DNA of 64,000 nucleotides from Arthrobacter sp. PAMC25284 (GTDB taxonomy: Bacteria > Actinomycetota > Actinomycetes > Actinomycetales > Micrococcaceae), in assembly GCF_019443425.1 (NCBI RefSeq), contig NZ_CP080382.1, positions 372,001-436,000 on the forward strand, written 5' to 3'. This document shows, one piece after another, positions 40,132 to 49,577 of the stretch. Position 1 is the stretch's first letter; each line of letters starts with the position of its first letter. A program made the position numbers and the translations under genes. The notes beneath the pieces were generated by a model that saw only the letters and a list, made by a program, of their open reading frames with translations, searched no databases and was not told the DNA's origin.

Positions 40132-40980
40132 TTACTCCACGGTCAGGAAATCAATGACTTCTTCGACCCGCCCCAGCAGGGATGCTTCCAGATCGGAGTA
40201 GCTGAGTACGGCCCCCAGAAGCTTCTGCCAACCCAGTCCGATGTCTTCCTTGGTGGTGTGTGGCCAGCCGAAGGCCGTCAGGATACCGGTCTTCCAGTCG
40301 ACGCCGCGGGGAATGACCGGCCATTGCTCGATGCCAAGGACGGCCGGACGGATGGCCTGCCACACGTCCACGTACGGATGGCCCACGATCAGCACGTTGC
40401 CCGCAGCGCCCGGGGAGGCCATCACCGCATCGGCAATCCGGGATTCTTTCGAATTCGGCACAAGGTGGTCCACCAGGACCCCCAGCCGGCGTCCCGGCCC
40501 CGGACGGAAAGCTGCCACAGCGCCGGCCAGGTCATCGATGCCGTGCAGCGGCTCCACAACGATTCCCTCCACCCGGAGATCGTCGCCCCAGACCTTCTCG
40601 ACGAGTTCGGCATCGTGCTTGCCTTCCACCCAGATCCGGCTGGCTTTCGCCACTTGGGCTCTCTGGCCCTCCACTCGGACCGACCCGGACGCTGTCCGTG
40701 CGGCGGCGGCCGGGGCCGGTGCGCGCGGAGCCGGCGGCAGCAGCCGGATCGGCTGACCCTCCAGCAGGAAACCGAAGCCAAGCCGGAAGGACCGCGATTT
40801 TCCGCGACGGTCCTCCAGCGCAACGACGTGCATGCCGCCGGACTTCTCGACCCGGGTCACGGCCCCGACCCAGCCGGACTGCACTTCCTCCAGCACCATG
40901 CCGCGCTGCGCCGGCACCTCCGGGAGCCGGCTGGGGGCCGGGGCAGACAGGTCCTGGGGTCCCCAGTTCTGGTACGACAT
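40132..40980 (-). CDS. DUF3097 family protein
   Basis: The protein has 282 residues and no assigned biochemical role. It starts MSYQNWGPQDLSAPAPSRLP. The core has an acidic Toprim-like block, RIWVEGKHDAELVEKVWGDD then GIDDLAGAVAAF, and conserved stretches DHLVPNSKESRIADAVM, VLIVGHPYVDVWQAIRPAVL and RGVDWKTGILTAFGWPHTT. Toprim folds bind metal and act on nucleic acids, so a role in nucleic-acid processing is possible but unproved. It is divergent from hrcA. Confidence 0.85.
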   Translation of the reverse strand: MSYQNWGPQDLSAPAPSRLPEVPAQRGMVLEEVQSGWVGAVTRVEKSGGMHVVALEDRRGKSRSFRLGFGFLLEGQPIRLLPPAPRAPAPAAAARTASGSVRVEGQRAQVAKASRIWVEGKHDAELVEKVWGDDLRVEGIVVEPLHGIDDLAGAVAAFRPGPGRRLGVLVDHLVPNSKESRIADAVMASPGAAGNVLIVGHPYVDVWQAIRPAVLGIEQWPVIPRGVDWKTGILTAFGWPHTTKEDIGLGWQKLLGAVLSYSDLEASLLGRVEEVIDFLTVE

Positions 40981-41089
40981 CTCTATACACTCTGCTTTGC
41001 ACTCGGAATCGATGGCTGCCGGTGATCCGGAATCAGATGCCCCGCGGTAATGCCCGGAGCGAATCCAATGCTAACAACGCGGCGACTCA

Positions 41090-41127
41090 TATTAGACTGG
41101 TTAGCACTTGGGCATGCCGAGTGCTAA
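41090..41127 (+). promoter_or_regulatory. CIRCE operator and overlapping promoter of hrcA-dnaJ
   Basis: TTAGCACTT-N9-GAGTGCTAA at 41101-41127 matches the CIRCE inverted repeat with one mismatch between arms. TATTAG at 41090-41095 could be the -10, placing the operator at the transcription start. HrcA, encoded immediately downstream, is the repressor that binds this element until heat shock. Confidence 0.92.
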
Positions 41128-41212
41128 CCCGTAGCCGCCGGCCCCGGTGAAAGCGGTCCGGCGCCGGGTGCCCGAACAGCAACACGTGTCGCATTTGGAT
41201 GGGAGGCAGAGC

Positions 41213-42226
41213 ATGAGTGAACCGCGCAAACTCGAAGTCCTGCGCGCCATCGTGGAGGACTACGTCCATTCCCGTGAGCCCGTCGGGTCCAAAGCCCTGG
41301 TGGAACGCCACCACTTGGGCGTCTCGAGTGCCACCATCCGCAATGACATGGCGGCTCTGGAGGACGAAGGCCTGATCGCCGCTCCGCACACGAGTGCGGG
41401 CCGGATCCCGACCGACAAGGGCTACCGGCTGTTCGTCGACCAGATTTCCGCCGTCAAACCGTTGTCCCAGGCGGAGCGCCGTGCCATTCAGGCGCTTCTT
41501 GAGGGTTCCGAGGATCTCGACGACGTCCTGGAACGGACCGTGCGGCTTCTGGCCCAGCTGACAAACCAGGTCGCCGTCGTGCAGTACCCGCTGCTGAGCC
41601 GGGCCAAGGTCCGGCATGTCGAATTCGTGCTGCTGGCGCCCCGGAAGGTGTTGGTGGTGCTTATTGCCGATACCGGCAAGGTGGAACAGCGGGTCATCGA
41701 CGTCGGGCAGGAACTTCCGGATGAGGCGCTCTCCGAACTGCGGAACCGGTTCCTGGCCAGCTTGGCCGGGACACCACTGAGCTTGTTGGCACTGAGCCTG
41801 CAGTCCGTCGTCGCCGGCTGTCCACCGGCCCGGCGAGGGGCAGCCCAGGCGCTGGCCCGCGGCCTGGAGGCACTGGCTTTAAGCAGTCGCGAAGAGCGCA
41901 TGGTCATGGCCGGCACCGCCAACCTGGCCCGTTCCAACGTGGACTTCCCACTCAGCATCGGCCCCGTCCTGGAGGCACTCGAGGAGCAGGTGGTGATGCT
42001 GCGCCTGCTCAGCGACATGGCGGAGGACCCCCGCGGCGTGACCGTGAGCATCGGCCGCGAGAATCCCTACGACGGCCTCGCAGAGGCATCCGTCGTGGCG
42101 ACCGGCTACGGACCCGATGCGACCGCGAAGGTCGGCGTGCTGGGTCCCACCCGGATGGACTATCCCACCACCATGGCCGCAGTCCGTGCGGTAGCGCGGT
42201 ACCTGTCGAGGATTCTGGGACCCTGA
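41213..42226 (+). CDS. hrcA: Heat-inducible transcription repressor HrcA
   Basis: HrcA binds CIRCE and represses chaperone genes. The ATG at 41213 follows GGGAGG by six bases and gives 337 residues; an upstream in-frame ATG at 41147 has no such site. The winged helix is [20 protein letters not shown] then [20 protein letters not shown]. The C-terminal domain contains [17 protein letters not shown] and [20 protein letters not shown]. It is autoregulated through the operator upstream and followed by dnaJ. Confidence 0.96.
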   Translation: MSEPRKLEVLRAIVEDYVHSREPVGSKALVERHHLGVSSATIRNDMAALEDEGLIAAPHTSAGRIPTDKGYRLFVDQISAVKPLSQAERRAIQALLEGSEDLDDVLERTVRLLAQLTNQVAVVQYPLLSRAKVRHVEFVLLAPRKVLVVLIADTGKVEQRVIDVGQELPDEALSELRNRFLASLAGTPLSLLALSLQSVVAGCPPARRGAAQALARGLEALALSSREERMVMAGTANLARSNVDFPLSIGPVLEALEEQVVMLRLLSDMAEDPRGVTVSIGRENPYDGLAEASVVATGYGPDATAKVGVLGPTRMDYPTTMAAVRAVARYLSRILGP

Positions 42227-42348
42227 GGAACTGTTGACGGCCACCAACCCCGCGGACTTCCAGTCCGCACATTGACTTCTTGCCCACCGGGCTTTGCGCC
42301 CGGACGGCAAGGCAACTATGGCAGTACAAGAAGGAAGAGAAGCGAATT

Positions 42349-43479
42349 TTGAGCAGCCACTATGACGTTCTTGGAGTCTCCCGCGAAGCGACGGGCGAAG
42401 AGATCAAGAAGGCGTACCGCAAACTGGCACGGACCCTGCACCCGGATGTAAATCCGGGGGCGGACGCCTCGGACCGGTTCAAGGCCGTTACCCATGCCTA
42501 CGAGGTGCTGTCCGATCCACAGAAACGCCGCGTCTACGACACCACCGGAAATGAGAACGGCACCGACAATGGCTTCGGCGGCGGCAGCTACTCCGGACAG
42601 GGCTTCGCGTTCCAGGACATCTTTGAGACCTTCTTCGGCGCAGGCGGCGGACAAGCCGGCCCGGCGTCGCGGGTCCGTCGCGGCCAGGACGCCCTGATCA
42701 GCGTGCGGATCGATCTGCGTGACGCCGTTTTCGGCGTCAACAAGAAGCTTGAGGTGGACACCGCTGTCACCTGCCCCACCTGCGAAGGTTCCTGCTGCCG
42801 TCCCGGCAGCCACCCGGAACGCTGTGACATCTGCGGCGGCAGCGGCCAGGTCCAGCGGGCCGTCCGGTCCATCCTCGGCCAGGTCATGACGACGGCGCCC
42901 TGCGGCTCCTGCGAGGGCTTCGGCACCGTCATCAAGGACCCGTGCAATGAGTGCAGCGGCCAGGGCCGGATCCGCAGCCGCCGTTCCCTGACAGTCAAGG
43001 TCCCCGCCGGTGTAGCCACCGGCACCCGCATCCAGTTGTCCGGTCAGGGCGAGGCAGGACCGGCCGGTGGTCCGTCCGGCGATCTCTACGTCGAGATCCG
43101 GGTGAACACGGATGCCACTTACGTCCGCGACGGGGACGACCTGCACGCAAGCCTGAACATTCCGATGACGGCGGCTGCCCTCGGCACTGAACTGACCTTG
43201 GACACCTTCGACGGCCAGCAGGAAATCGACGTCAAGGCCGGAACCCAATCGGGTGAGATCATCACCCTGCGCGGACTCGGCGTCACCCACCTGCGCGGCT
43301 ACGGCCGCGGCGACCTCAAGGTCCACTTGCAGGTGGAGACCCCGGGCAAGCTCGACCCGGCCCAGGAAGACCTGCTCCGGCAACTGGCGAAGCTGCGCGG
43401 TGAACAGTTCACCGAGGGGAAACTGGCAGCCAGCGGTGGCGTCTTCGCCAAACTGCGGGACCGGCTCGGTAACCTGTAG
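42349..43479 (+). CDS. dnaJ: Chaperone DnaJ (actinobacterial DnaJ2 type)
   Basis: DnaJ delivers clients to DnaK and stimulates its ATPase. The likely start is TTG at 42349 (LSSHYDVLGVSREATG), after a purine-rich AAGGAAGAGAAG, giving 376 residues. The J-domain has the HPD triad (ARTLHPDVNPGADASDRFKA). The zinc domain has four cysteine pairs; the first reads CPTCEGSCCRPG rather than CxxCxGxG, which is normal for this type. There is a Gly-rich linker between. The last part is the C-terminal beta-domain (LKVHLQVETPGKLDPAQEDL). It is controlled with hrcA. Confidence 0.95.
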   Translation: MSSHYDVLGVSREATGEEIKKAYRKLARTLHPDVNPGADASDRFKAVTHAYEVLSDPQKRRVYDTTGNENGTDNGFGGGSYSGQGFAFQDIFETFFGAGGGQAGPASRVRRGQDALISVRIDLRDAVFGVNKKLEVDTAVTCPTCEGSCCRPGSHPERCDICGGSGQVQRAVRSILGQVMTTAPCGSCEGFGTVIKDPCNECSGQGRIRSRRSLTVKVPAGVATGTRIQLSGQGEAGPAGGPSGDLYVEIRVNTDATYVRDGDDLHASLNIPMTAAALGTELTLDTFDGQQEIDVKAGTQSGEIITLRGLGVTHLRGYGRGDLKVHLQVETPGKLDPAQEDLLRQLAKLRGEQFTEGKLAASGGVFAKLRDRLGNL

Positions 43480-43481
43480 CG

Positions 43482-44264
43482 GTGAGCAATCCGGTCTTCT
43501 TCACCGAACCGGGAACCCTGGACCAGCAGGTTCCCGGTTCGACCTTCATCCTCGGCGGCTCAGAGGCGCGCCACGCCGTTACTGTGAAACGCCTGGGTGC
43601 GGGGGAGCCCGTTGACATCGCGGACGGGGCCGGGAAACGGCTCACCGGCACGGTACGCGCCGCCGCCCCCGGCGAGCTCACCGTCGAATGTTCGGAACTC
43701 GCCGTTGAACCCCGGCCCGGTATTCGACTCGTCCTGGTCCAGGCCCTTGCCAAGGGCGACCGGGACGAGCTCGGTGCCGAAACCGCGACCGAGCTTGGCA
43801 TCGACGCCGTCATCCCCTGGCAGGCCGAACGCTCCATCGTCCGCTGGAAAGCCGAACGGGCCGCGAAGGCCCACGCGAAGTGGCAGTCCGTCGTGACCGC
43901 GGCGGCCAAGCAGGCCCGCCGTGCCTGGATCCCCGAGGTCCGGGCAGCGGTCGACGGCGCCGGTCTGCAGTCCGCCGTGGCGGCCGCGGACTTCGCCGTC
44001 ATCCTGCACGAGGACGCGGTCCGACCGCTGCGGCAGGTGCTGGAGGCGTGGCGGGATTCCCAGCCGCCCGCCGGCGGGCCGTCCGGCCCGGACCGTGAGG
44101 TGCTGCTGGTTGTGGGCCCCGAAGGCGGGATCAGCCCGCGCGAGGTCACCCGGCTGTGCGATGCCGGTGCCGTTACCGCCTTACTGGGCCACCACGTGCT
44201 GCGTTCCTCCACAGCGGGTCCCGCCGCGACTGTGCTGGCCAGCGATATTCTCGGCCGCTGGTAG
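43482..44264 (+). CDS. rsmE: 16S rRNA m3U1498 methyltransferase
   Basis: RsmE methylates N3 of U1498 in 16S rRNA using S-adenosylmethionine. The 260-residue protein starts at GTG 43482, two bases after dnaJ. The N-terminal PUA-like part has FILGGSEARHAVTVKRLGAG. The SPOUT domain has LVQALAKGDRDELGAETATE and the knot region VVGPEGGISPREVTRLC followed by LGHHVLRSSTAGPAATVLA. dnaJ-rsmE is a common pairing. Confidence 0.95.
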   Translation: MSNPVFFTEPGTLDQQVPGSTFILGGSEARHAVTVKRLGAGEPVDIADGAGKRLTGTVRAAAPGELTVECSELAVEPRPGIRLVLVQALAKGDRDELGAETATELGIDAVIPWQAERSIVRWKAERAAKAHAKWQSVVTAAAKQARRAWIPEVRAAVDGAGLQSAVAAADFAVILHEDAVRPLRQVLEAWRDSQPPAGGPSGPDREVLLVVGPEGGISPREVTRLCDAGAVTALLGHHVLRSSTAGPAATVLASDILGRW

Positions 44265-44325
44265 GAACCCGCGCAGGGCAAAAGCGGGTGGAGCCGGGAG
44301 CAGAAAAATCCGGGCTGATGCAGGC

Positions 44326-45304
44326 TTAGGAAACAGTGAATCCGCGGGTGTCGGCGTACCGGCCGACGGTATTGGCCGCATCGATCTGTGATACCCGGAC
44401 TTCGTAGGATCCAGGACCGAGGCTCAGCGAGAGGTCGAACGTCCCGGGGGACAAGGCATTGGCGGAGGATACGGCGTTGCCGTTCAAGTAGGGCGTCTTT
44501 GTCTTCTCGCCGTCGACGCGCAGGATTTCCCAATGGATTTTTCCGCCGGGGATCGTGCTCCGGCCGCTAATCGTGACCGGTCCCTCCACCATGGAGGCGC
44601 CTTCCTGCGGGCTGACGATCCACACCGGTGCGGCCATCCCCGGGGCGCGCGAGGTCGGTGAACCGAGCCGGACGTAATTGAACGCGACAAAGTCGGTGCG
44701 GCCGTCAACGAGCATGACCACCTGGATCTGTTGTCCGGAGTCGATCAGGCCGGAGCTGGCCGCGGCAGCCGTCGCCGTATAAACCAACTGCTGGATGGCG
44801 CGTTCGGCGGTGTCCGCATCCACGTTGCTGTTGAACGCGTCCGGGGAGACATCCACGGTGATAACGTTTTTGCCGGAAACAGACGTGGCCAGTTTCTTCG
44901 GGTTCTGCCACGGGCTAAAAAAATCCGGATCAAGGGGTTTTTCGGACATCATGACCCGAAGCGCCCGGGTGACCGGGTTGTCCTGCTCCGACACATCCCG
45001 GAACTCGCGGTACAGGAAAATGTGTTCGTTGCTTCGGCCAATCCAGTAGACCGGGGCCTTGTTGGAGGCCTGCGTTGTTTCGAGCGGCGTGCTCGTGCTC
45101 GGCACTCCCGCCGCCTCCGGGCCGGTGATGACCTGCGAAGGGCTGCTGGAATTGGTGATCCCGGTCTGGGGATTGGCCACACACGCTGACATAAACAAGG
45201 CAGCAGGCAGCGTCAACAACAGCCAGCCGTGGCGTAGATGCCCGGCTGGTGATGACTTTGTGCTCCCGCGCTGCCTGATTTTCGCTGTCCTTGCCTGTGC
45301 TCAT
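44326..45304 (-). CDS. GerMN-domain lipoprotein, N-terminus possibly frameshifted
   Basis: The body of this protein (frame ending 44326) has a lipobox-like LTLPAALFMSACVANPQ, a GerMN domain (VTRALRVMMSEKPLDPDFFS through NVITVDVSPDAFNSNVDADT) and a C-terminal Gmad2 Ig-like domain (GASMVEGPVTISGRSTIPGG through TFDLSLSLGPGSYEVRV). In this frame the first usable start is TTG 45219, which leaves the signal peptide without its positive end. An ATG at 45304 in the next frame would supply a basic N-terminus if one base were removed in between, giving 325 residues. Family members are envelope lipoproteins of unclear role, often linked with LpqB-type systems. Confidence 0.8.
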
Positions 45305-45613
45305 TTACCGCCGTCGAGGCGGGACCGGATTCCAGCATGGCACACGGCCGGCCAGCGGCAGCTCCGTAGAGGACCCGTCGCCGGAACTGCAACGGGAACG
45401 ATATGAGGCCGATACATAGTTGATATAAAAAAGCCGGGGATCCCGCCGTGCGCGCCACCGGAACCGACGGGCGACGGCGTGCAGTCCGCCGCGCTGGCGT
45501 AAGATGGAGGGACCCGCCAACACCGGCGCCGCAGGTGTAATCGCCGTCGGACCGATGCAGGCGGACAGACCAATTCCACACTGGAGGGGACCAGAGGCCC
45601 GCGGGCCAGCACT
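45305..45613. other. Divergent intergenic region, GerMN gene and phoH
   Basis: There is no gene. TAAGAT (45500-45505) is a possible -10 toward phoH. The A-rich stretch near 45420-45432 (TTGATATAAAAAAG) would suit minus-strand promoter elements. Confidence 0.35.
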
Positions 45614-46702
45614 ATGACTGAAGCAGCGAACGGCAAGGCCCGGTTCAGCGCCGCAGCGCGCACCGCAGGGGAATTCCCCCACTCCCTCCCAGGGTCGCGG
45701 ACGGAGGTGGTCGTGTTCGACGACGCGGACCAGATGGTTCAGTCGCTCGGCAGTCATGACGAGGCCCTTCGGTTCATCGAGGAGCAGTTCCCTGCCGTTG
45801 ACTTCCACGTCCGCGGCAACGAGCTTTCCATCAGCGGTCCTGCCGTGGACGTGCCGCGGATTATGCGGCTGCTGAATGAGGTGCGCGGTCTGGTGGCCCG
45901 GGACACCGTCATCACTCCTGCCGTGCTTCAGCAGCTTGTGCTGCTCCTCCGCAGCCAGTCCCTGCTGAACCCGGTAGAGGTGCTGACCACCAACATCCTT
46001 TCCACGCGTGGTAAGACCATTCGGCCGAAGACGCTGAACCAGAAGAACTACGTGGACGCAATTGATGCCAACACCGTGATCTTCGGGATCGGACCGGCAG
46101 GCACCGGCAAGACCTACCTGGCGATGGCCAAGGCTGTTCAGGCGCTGCAACAAAAAGAGGTCAGCCGGATTATTCTGACCCGGCCGGCCGTGGAGGCAGG
46201 GGAGCGGCTGGGCTTCCTGCCAGGCACGCTCAGTGACAAGATCGATCCTTATCTTCGTCCCTTATATGACGCCCTGCACGACATGATGGACCCCGAATCC
46301 ATCCCCCGGCTGATGGCCGCCGGCACGATCGAGGTAGCACCGCTGGCCTATATGCGCGGCCGCACCCTCAACGACGCCTTCATTATTCTGGACGAGGCGC
46401 AGAACACCACTCCAGAGCAGATGAAGATGTTCCTCACCCGGCTGGGTTTCGGCTCAAAAATGGTCGTTACCGGTGACGTTACCCAGGTCGACCTGCCGTT
46501 CGGGACCCGCTCAGGGCTGCGGATCGTCGAGGAAATCCTGCAGGGTATAGACGACGTCAACTTCTCCATCCTGGACGCCGCTGATGTGGTTAGGCACCGT
46601 CTGGTCGGAGACATCGTCAACGCCTACGGCGTCTGGGACGACATTCAACGAAGCCGGGTCAAACATTCCAACACGCGGGAACCGCGGGGAGAACACGCAT
46701 GA
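45614..46702 (+). CDS. PhoH-family ATPase
   Basis: The protein has 362 residues and an N-terminal KH-like extension (IEEQFPAVDFHVRGNELSI). The P-loop ATPase core has Walker A GPAGTGKTYLAMAKAVQAL and Walker B DAFIILDEAQNTTPEQMKMF, then KMVVTGDVTQVDLPFGTRSG. The family (PhoH, PhoH2/YbeZ) couples ATP hydrolysis to RNA metabolism, and YbeZ partners YbeY in ribosome maturation. It overlaps ybeY by 4 bases (ATGA), which supports that pairing. Confidence 0.94.
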   Translation: MTEAANGKARFSAAARTAGEFPHSLPGSRTEVVVFDDADQMVQSLGSHDEALRFIEEQFPAVDFHVRGNELSISGPAVDVPRIMRLLNEVRGLVARDTVITPAVLQQLVLLLRSQSLLNPVEVLTTNILSTRGKTIRPKTLNQKNYVDAIDANTVIFGIGPAGTGKTYLAMAKAVQALQQKEVSRIILTRPAVEAGERLGFLPGTLSDKIDPYLRPLYDALHDMMDPESIPRLMAAGTIEVAPLAYMRGRTLNDAFIILDEAQNTTPEQMKMFLTRLGFGSKMVVTGDVTQVDLPFGTRSGLRIVEEILQGIDDVNFSILDAADVVRHRLVGDIVNAYGVWDDIQRSRVKHSNTREPRGEHA

Positions 46703-47172
46703 GCATTGAGGTCAACAACGAGTCCGGCGTCGCCGTGGATGAAGCCGGGCTGGTGGGGCTCTCACGGTTCATTTTTGAGCGCCTCTTCATCCACCCGCAG
46801 GCGGAGCTGTCGATCCTGCTCGTGGATGAACCGGCCATGGAGAAACTCCACATTGAGCTGATGGACGAGCCGGGATCCACCGATGTCCTTTCCGTCCCGA
46901 TGGATGAACTCACACCCGGGACCCCGGACAAGCCCACGCCGCAGGGCATGCTCGGTGACATCGCCATCTGCCCTCAGGTCGCCGAGGTCCAGGCCCAGAA
47001 CGCCGGCCACTCGACCCAGGACGAGATGCTGCTGCTCGCCACCCACGGCATCCTCCACCTGTTGGGATACGATCACGCCGAGCCGGATGAAAAAGAAGAA
47101 ATGTTCGGACTGCAGCGTGAACTGCTGTCGGCCTACACCGGCAAAGCAGCCCCGTCAGAGACGATTCAGTGA
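46699..47172 (+). CDS. ybeY: Endoribonuclease YbeY
   Basis: YbeY is a zinc RNase for 16S rRNA 3' maturation and ribosome quality control. It has 157 residues. The metal site is the three-histidine motif in LLATHGILHLLGYDHAEPDE. LVDEPAMEKLHIELMDEPGS and TDVLSVPMDE precede it. It overlaps both neighbours (ATGA with phoH, GTGA with the CNNM gene), so phoH, ybeY, the CBS protein and era form one coupled unit. Confidence 0.95.
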   Translation: MSIEVNNESGVAVDEAGLVGLSRFIFERLFIHPQAELSILLVDEPAMEKLHIELMDEPGSTDVLSVPMDELTPGTPDKPTPQGMLGDIAICPQVAEVQAQNAGHSTQDEMLLLATHGILHLLGYDHAEPDEKEEMFGLQRELLSAYTGKAAPSETIQ

Positions 47173-48513
47173 CCCCACTGATTCTCGCGGGCATGGCGCT
47201 GGTGTTCCTCAGTTTCGCCGCAGTCCTGACCGCCGCCGAGTCGGCCTTTAACTTCCTGCCCCGGCACGACGCGGAACAGGCTGTCCTGGAAAGCCGGGGG
47301 CCGGCGCTCAAACGCATCCTGTCGGACCCCGTGGCGCACATGAGGGCCCTCCGGTTCTGGCGGATCTGGTTCGACACGGCGACCGCCGTCGCCGTGACCG
47401 TCCTCCTGTACAGCGTCCTGGAGAACGTCTGGCTTGCCGGGATGGCCGCGACCGGCATCATGGCGCTCGTTGGCTTCGTGGTTGTCGGCGTCTCCCCGCG
47501 GCAGTTCGGCCGGGTTCACTCCGGCGCACTGGTCCGCGCCACGGCACCACTCGTCAGCTCCCTCAACGCCGTCCTGGGGCCCATCCCAGGGTGGCTCGTC
47601 ACCCTCGGCAGCGCCGTCGCACCGGGGGCCCCCGGCCGACAACGAATCTTTCTTCAGCGAAGAGGAATTCCGGGAATTCGTGGACCGGGCCTCGGAATCC
47701 GACGTGATCGAGGACAACGAAGCGGAGCTGATCCAGTCGGTTTTCGACTTCGGCGATACCCTGGTCCGCGCCGTGATGGTGCCGCGGACCGATATTCTTT
47801 GCATTGATTCCGGCTCCAGCCTGCACCGCGCAATGTCGATGTTCCTGCGTTCGGGGTACTCGAGGATCCCGGTCATCGGTGAGAACACGGACCACATCCT
47901 GGGCATTGTGTACCTGAAAGACGTGGCCGCCGTCGTCCACAACCTCGGTCCGGGGGAGGAGCCGCCCGTCGTCGACGAACTGGCCCGCGGCGTGCGCTAT
48001 GTGCCGGACTCAAAACCGGTCAGTGAACTGCTCCGCGAGCTGCAGAAGGAATCCACGCACGTCGCGATTGTCATCGATGAATACGGCGGGACCGCCGGGC
48101 TGGTCACCCTGGAGGATCTCATCGAGGAAATCGTGGGCGAGATCGTCGATGAGTACGACACCGAAAGCGCGGAAGCCGTGCCCCTCGGTGACGGCAGCTA
48201 CCGGGTCAGCGCCCGGATGAGCATCGATGACCTCGGCGAACTCTTCGATCTGGAGCTCGACGACGACGAAGTGGACACGGTGGGAGGGCTGCTCGCCAAG
48301 GCCCTCGGCCGGGTGCCGATCGTCGGCAGCGCCGTCGAAGTCCACGGCCTGGCGCTCCGCGCCGACCGGCTGGAGGGCCGACGGAACCGGGTCAGCCACA
48401 TCATTGCGGCCGCCGTTCCAAAGTCCGCCGTTCCAGACGATACTGACCTTGAAGACCAACTCGACGAGGCCGCACCAATCCAACAGGGAGTCCCACGTGA
48501 GCAAGCAGAATAA
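47169..48513 (+). CDS. CNNM/CBS-domain transporter (hemolysin-C/CorC type), interrupted by an apparent single-base insertion
   Basis: The family comprises membrane proteins linked to magnesium and cobalt efflux. Starting from GTG 47169, the first frame gives the CNNM membrane domain (helices near GMALVFLSFAAVLTAAESAF and ATGIMALVGFVVVGVSPRQF). The frame breaks after VTLGSAVAPGAP. The next frame continues ADNESFFSEEEFREFVDRAS, two CBS domains (VPRTDILCIDSGSSLHRAMS; VPDSKPVSELLRELQKESTH with IDEYGGTAGLVTLEDLIEEI) and the CorC_HlyC domain. Removing one base from the GGGGGCCCCC tract at 47624-47633 gives 447 residues. The end overlaps era by 17 bases. Confidence 0.9.
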
Positions 48514-49456
48514 GACCGACGGCGAACCCGCCTATGGCGGTTACCGGGCCGGGTTCTCGGTCCTGGTGGGACGGCCCAACGCCGGCAAATCCACCCTCAC
48601 CAATGCCCTCGTCGGCAAAAAAGTCGCAATCACCTCGGCGAAGCCACAGACGACGCGCCACACCATCCGAGGGATCGTGCACCGGGATGATGCCCAGCTG
48701 ATCCTCGTGGACACGCCAGGCCTGCACCGGCCGCGGACCCTGCTGGGAAAGCGCCTCAATGAGCTCGTCGCGGACACCCTCGCAGAAGTCGACGCGATCG
48801 GCTTCTGCCTGCCCGCGAACGAAAAGATCGGCCCCGGGGACAAGTTCATCGCCGCGCAGCTCGCTGCCGTCGGGAACAAACCGATCATCGCGATCGTGAC
48901 GAAGGCTGACACAGTCGACCGCCAGGCGCTCACCGAACAGCTGCTCGCCGTCGCTGCACTGGGCCGCAGCGTGCTGGGCGAAGAGGGCTGGAAAGACATC
49001 GTGCCGGTGTCCGCTACCGACGGGTTCCAGGTCGGGACCGTCGCCGACGTCCTGATCAGCCACATGCCGCCGTCGCCGATGCTCTACCCCGACGGTGAAC
49101 TGACGGATGAACCCGAAGCCGTGATGGTCGCCGAACTGATCCGTGAAGCCGCCCTCGAAGGCGTCCGCGACGAACTGCCCCATTCCCTCGCCGTGGTCGT
49201 TGACGAGATTGTTCCCCGCGAGGGCCGGCCGGAAGACAGCCCGTTCCTTGATGTCCGGGTCAACCTTTACGTCGAGCGTCCCTCGCAGAAAGCCATTATC
49301 ATCGGCAAGGGCGGCGCCCGGCTCCGCGAAGTCGGCACCACCGCCCGCAAGGGCATCGAGGCATTGCTGGGAACGCGGATCTACCTCGACCTGCATGTAA
49401 AGGTGGCCAAAGACTGGCAACGGGACCCGAAGCAACTCGTCAAACTGGGCTTCTAG
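48497..49456 (+). CDS. era: GTPase Era
   Basis: Era binds the 3' end of 16S rRNA and is needed for 30S assembly. It has 319 residues from GTG 48497; longer frames read through the CBS gene. The GTPase motifs are G1 GRPNAGKSTLTNALVG, G3 DTPGLHRPR and G4 TKAD. The KH domain has AIIIGKGGARLREVGTTARK. It is last in the phoH-ybeY-CNNM-era unit, whose products all act on, or are encoded with, ribosome biogenesis. Confidence 0.97.
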   Translation: MSKQNKTDGEPAYGGYRAGFSVLVGRPNAGKSTLTNALVGKKVAITSAKPQTTRHTIRGIVHRDDAQLILVDTPGLHRPRTLLGKRLNELVADTLAEVDAIGFCLPANEKIGPGDKFIAAQLAAVGNKPIIAIVTKADTVDRQALTEQLLAVAALGRSVLGEEGWKDIVPVSATDGFQVGTVADVLISHMPPSPMLYPDGELTDEPEAVMVAELIREAALEGVRDELPHSLAVVVDEIVPREGRPEDSPFLDVRVNLYVERPSQKAIIIGKGGARLREVGTTARKGIEALLGTRIYLDLHVKVAKDWQRDPKQLVKLGF

Positions 49457-49577
49457 ACCGGCGGCCGCGGGCTGCGCCGACCCCACAACGCCGCTCCGGG
49501 GATTCCCGCCTTGGGTATTTTCACAGATTCGGACAGTAAAATTGGCAGACTCCCGTCTGTGAAAGAAGGCTCAACAC

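Noticed and set aside
42770..42960. Abnormal first zinc motif of DnaJ (CPTCEGSCCRPG)
   Set aside because: This variant is normal for actinobacterial DnaJ2 proteins and not a defect.
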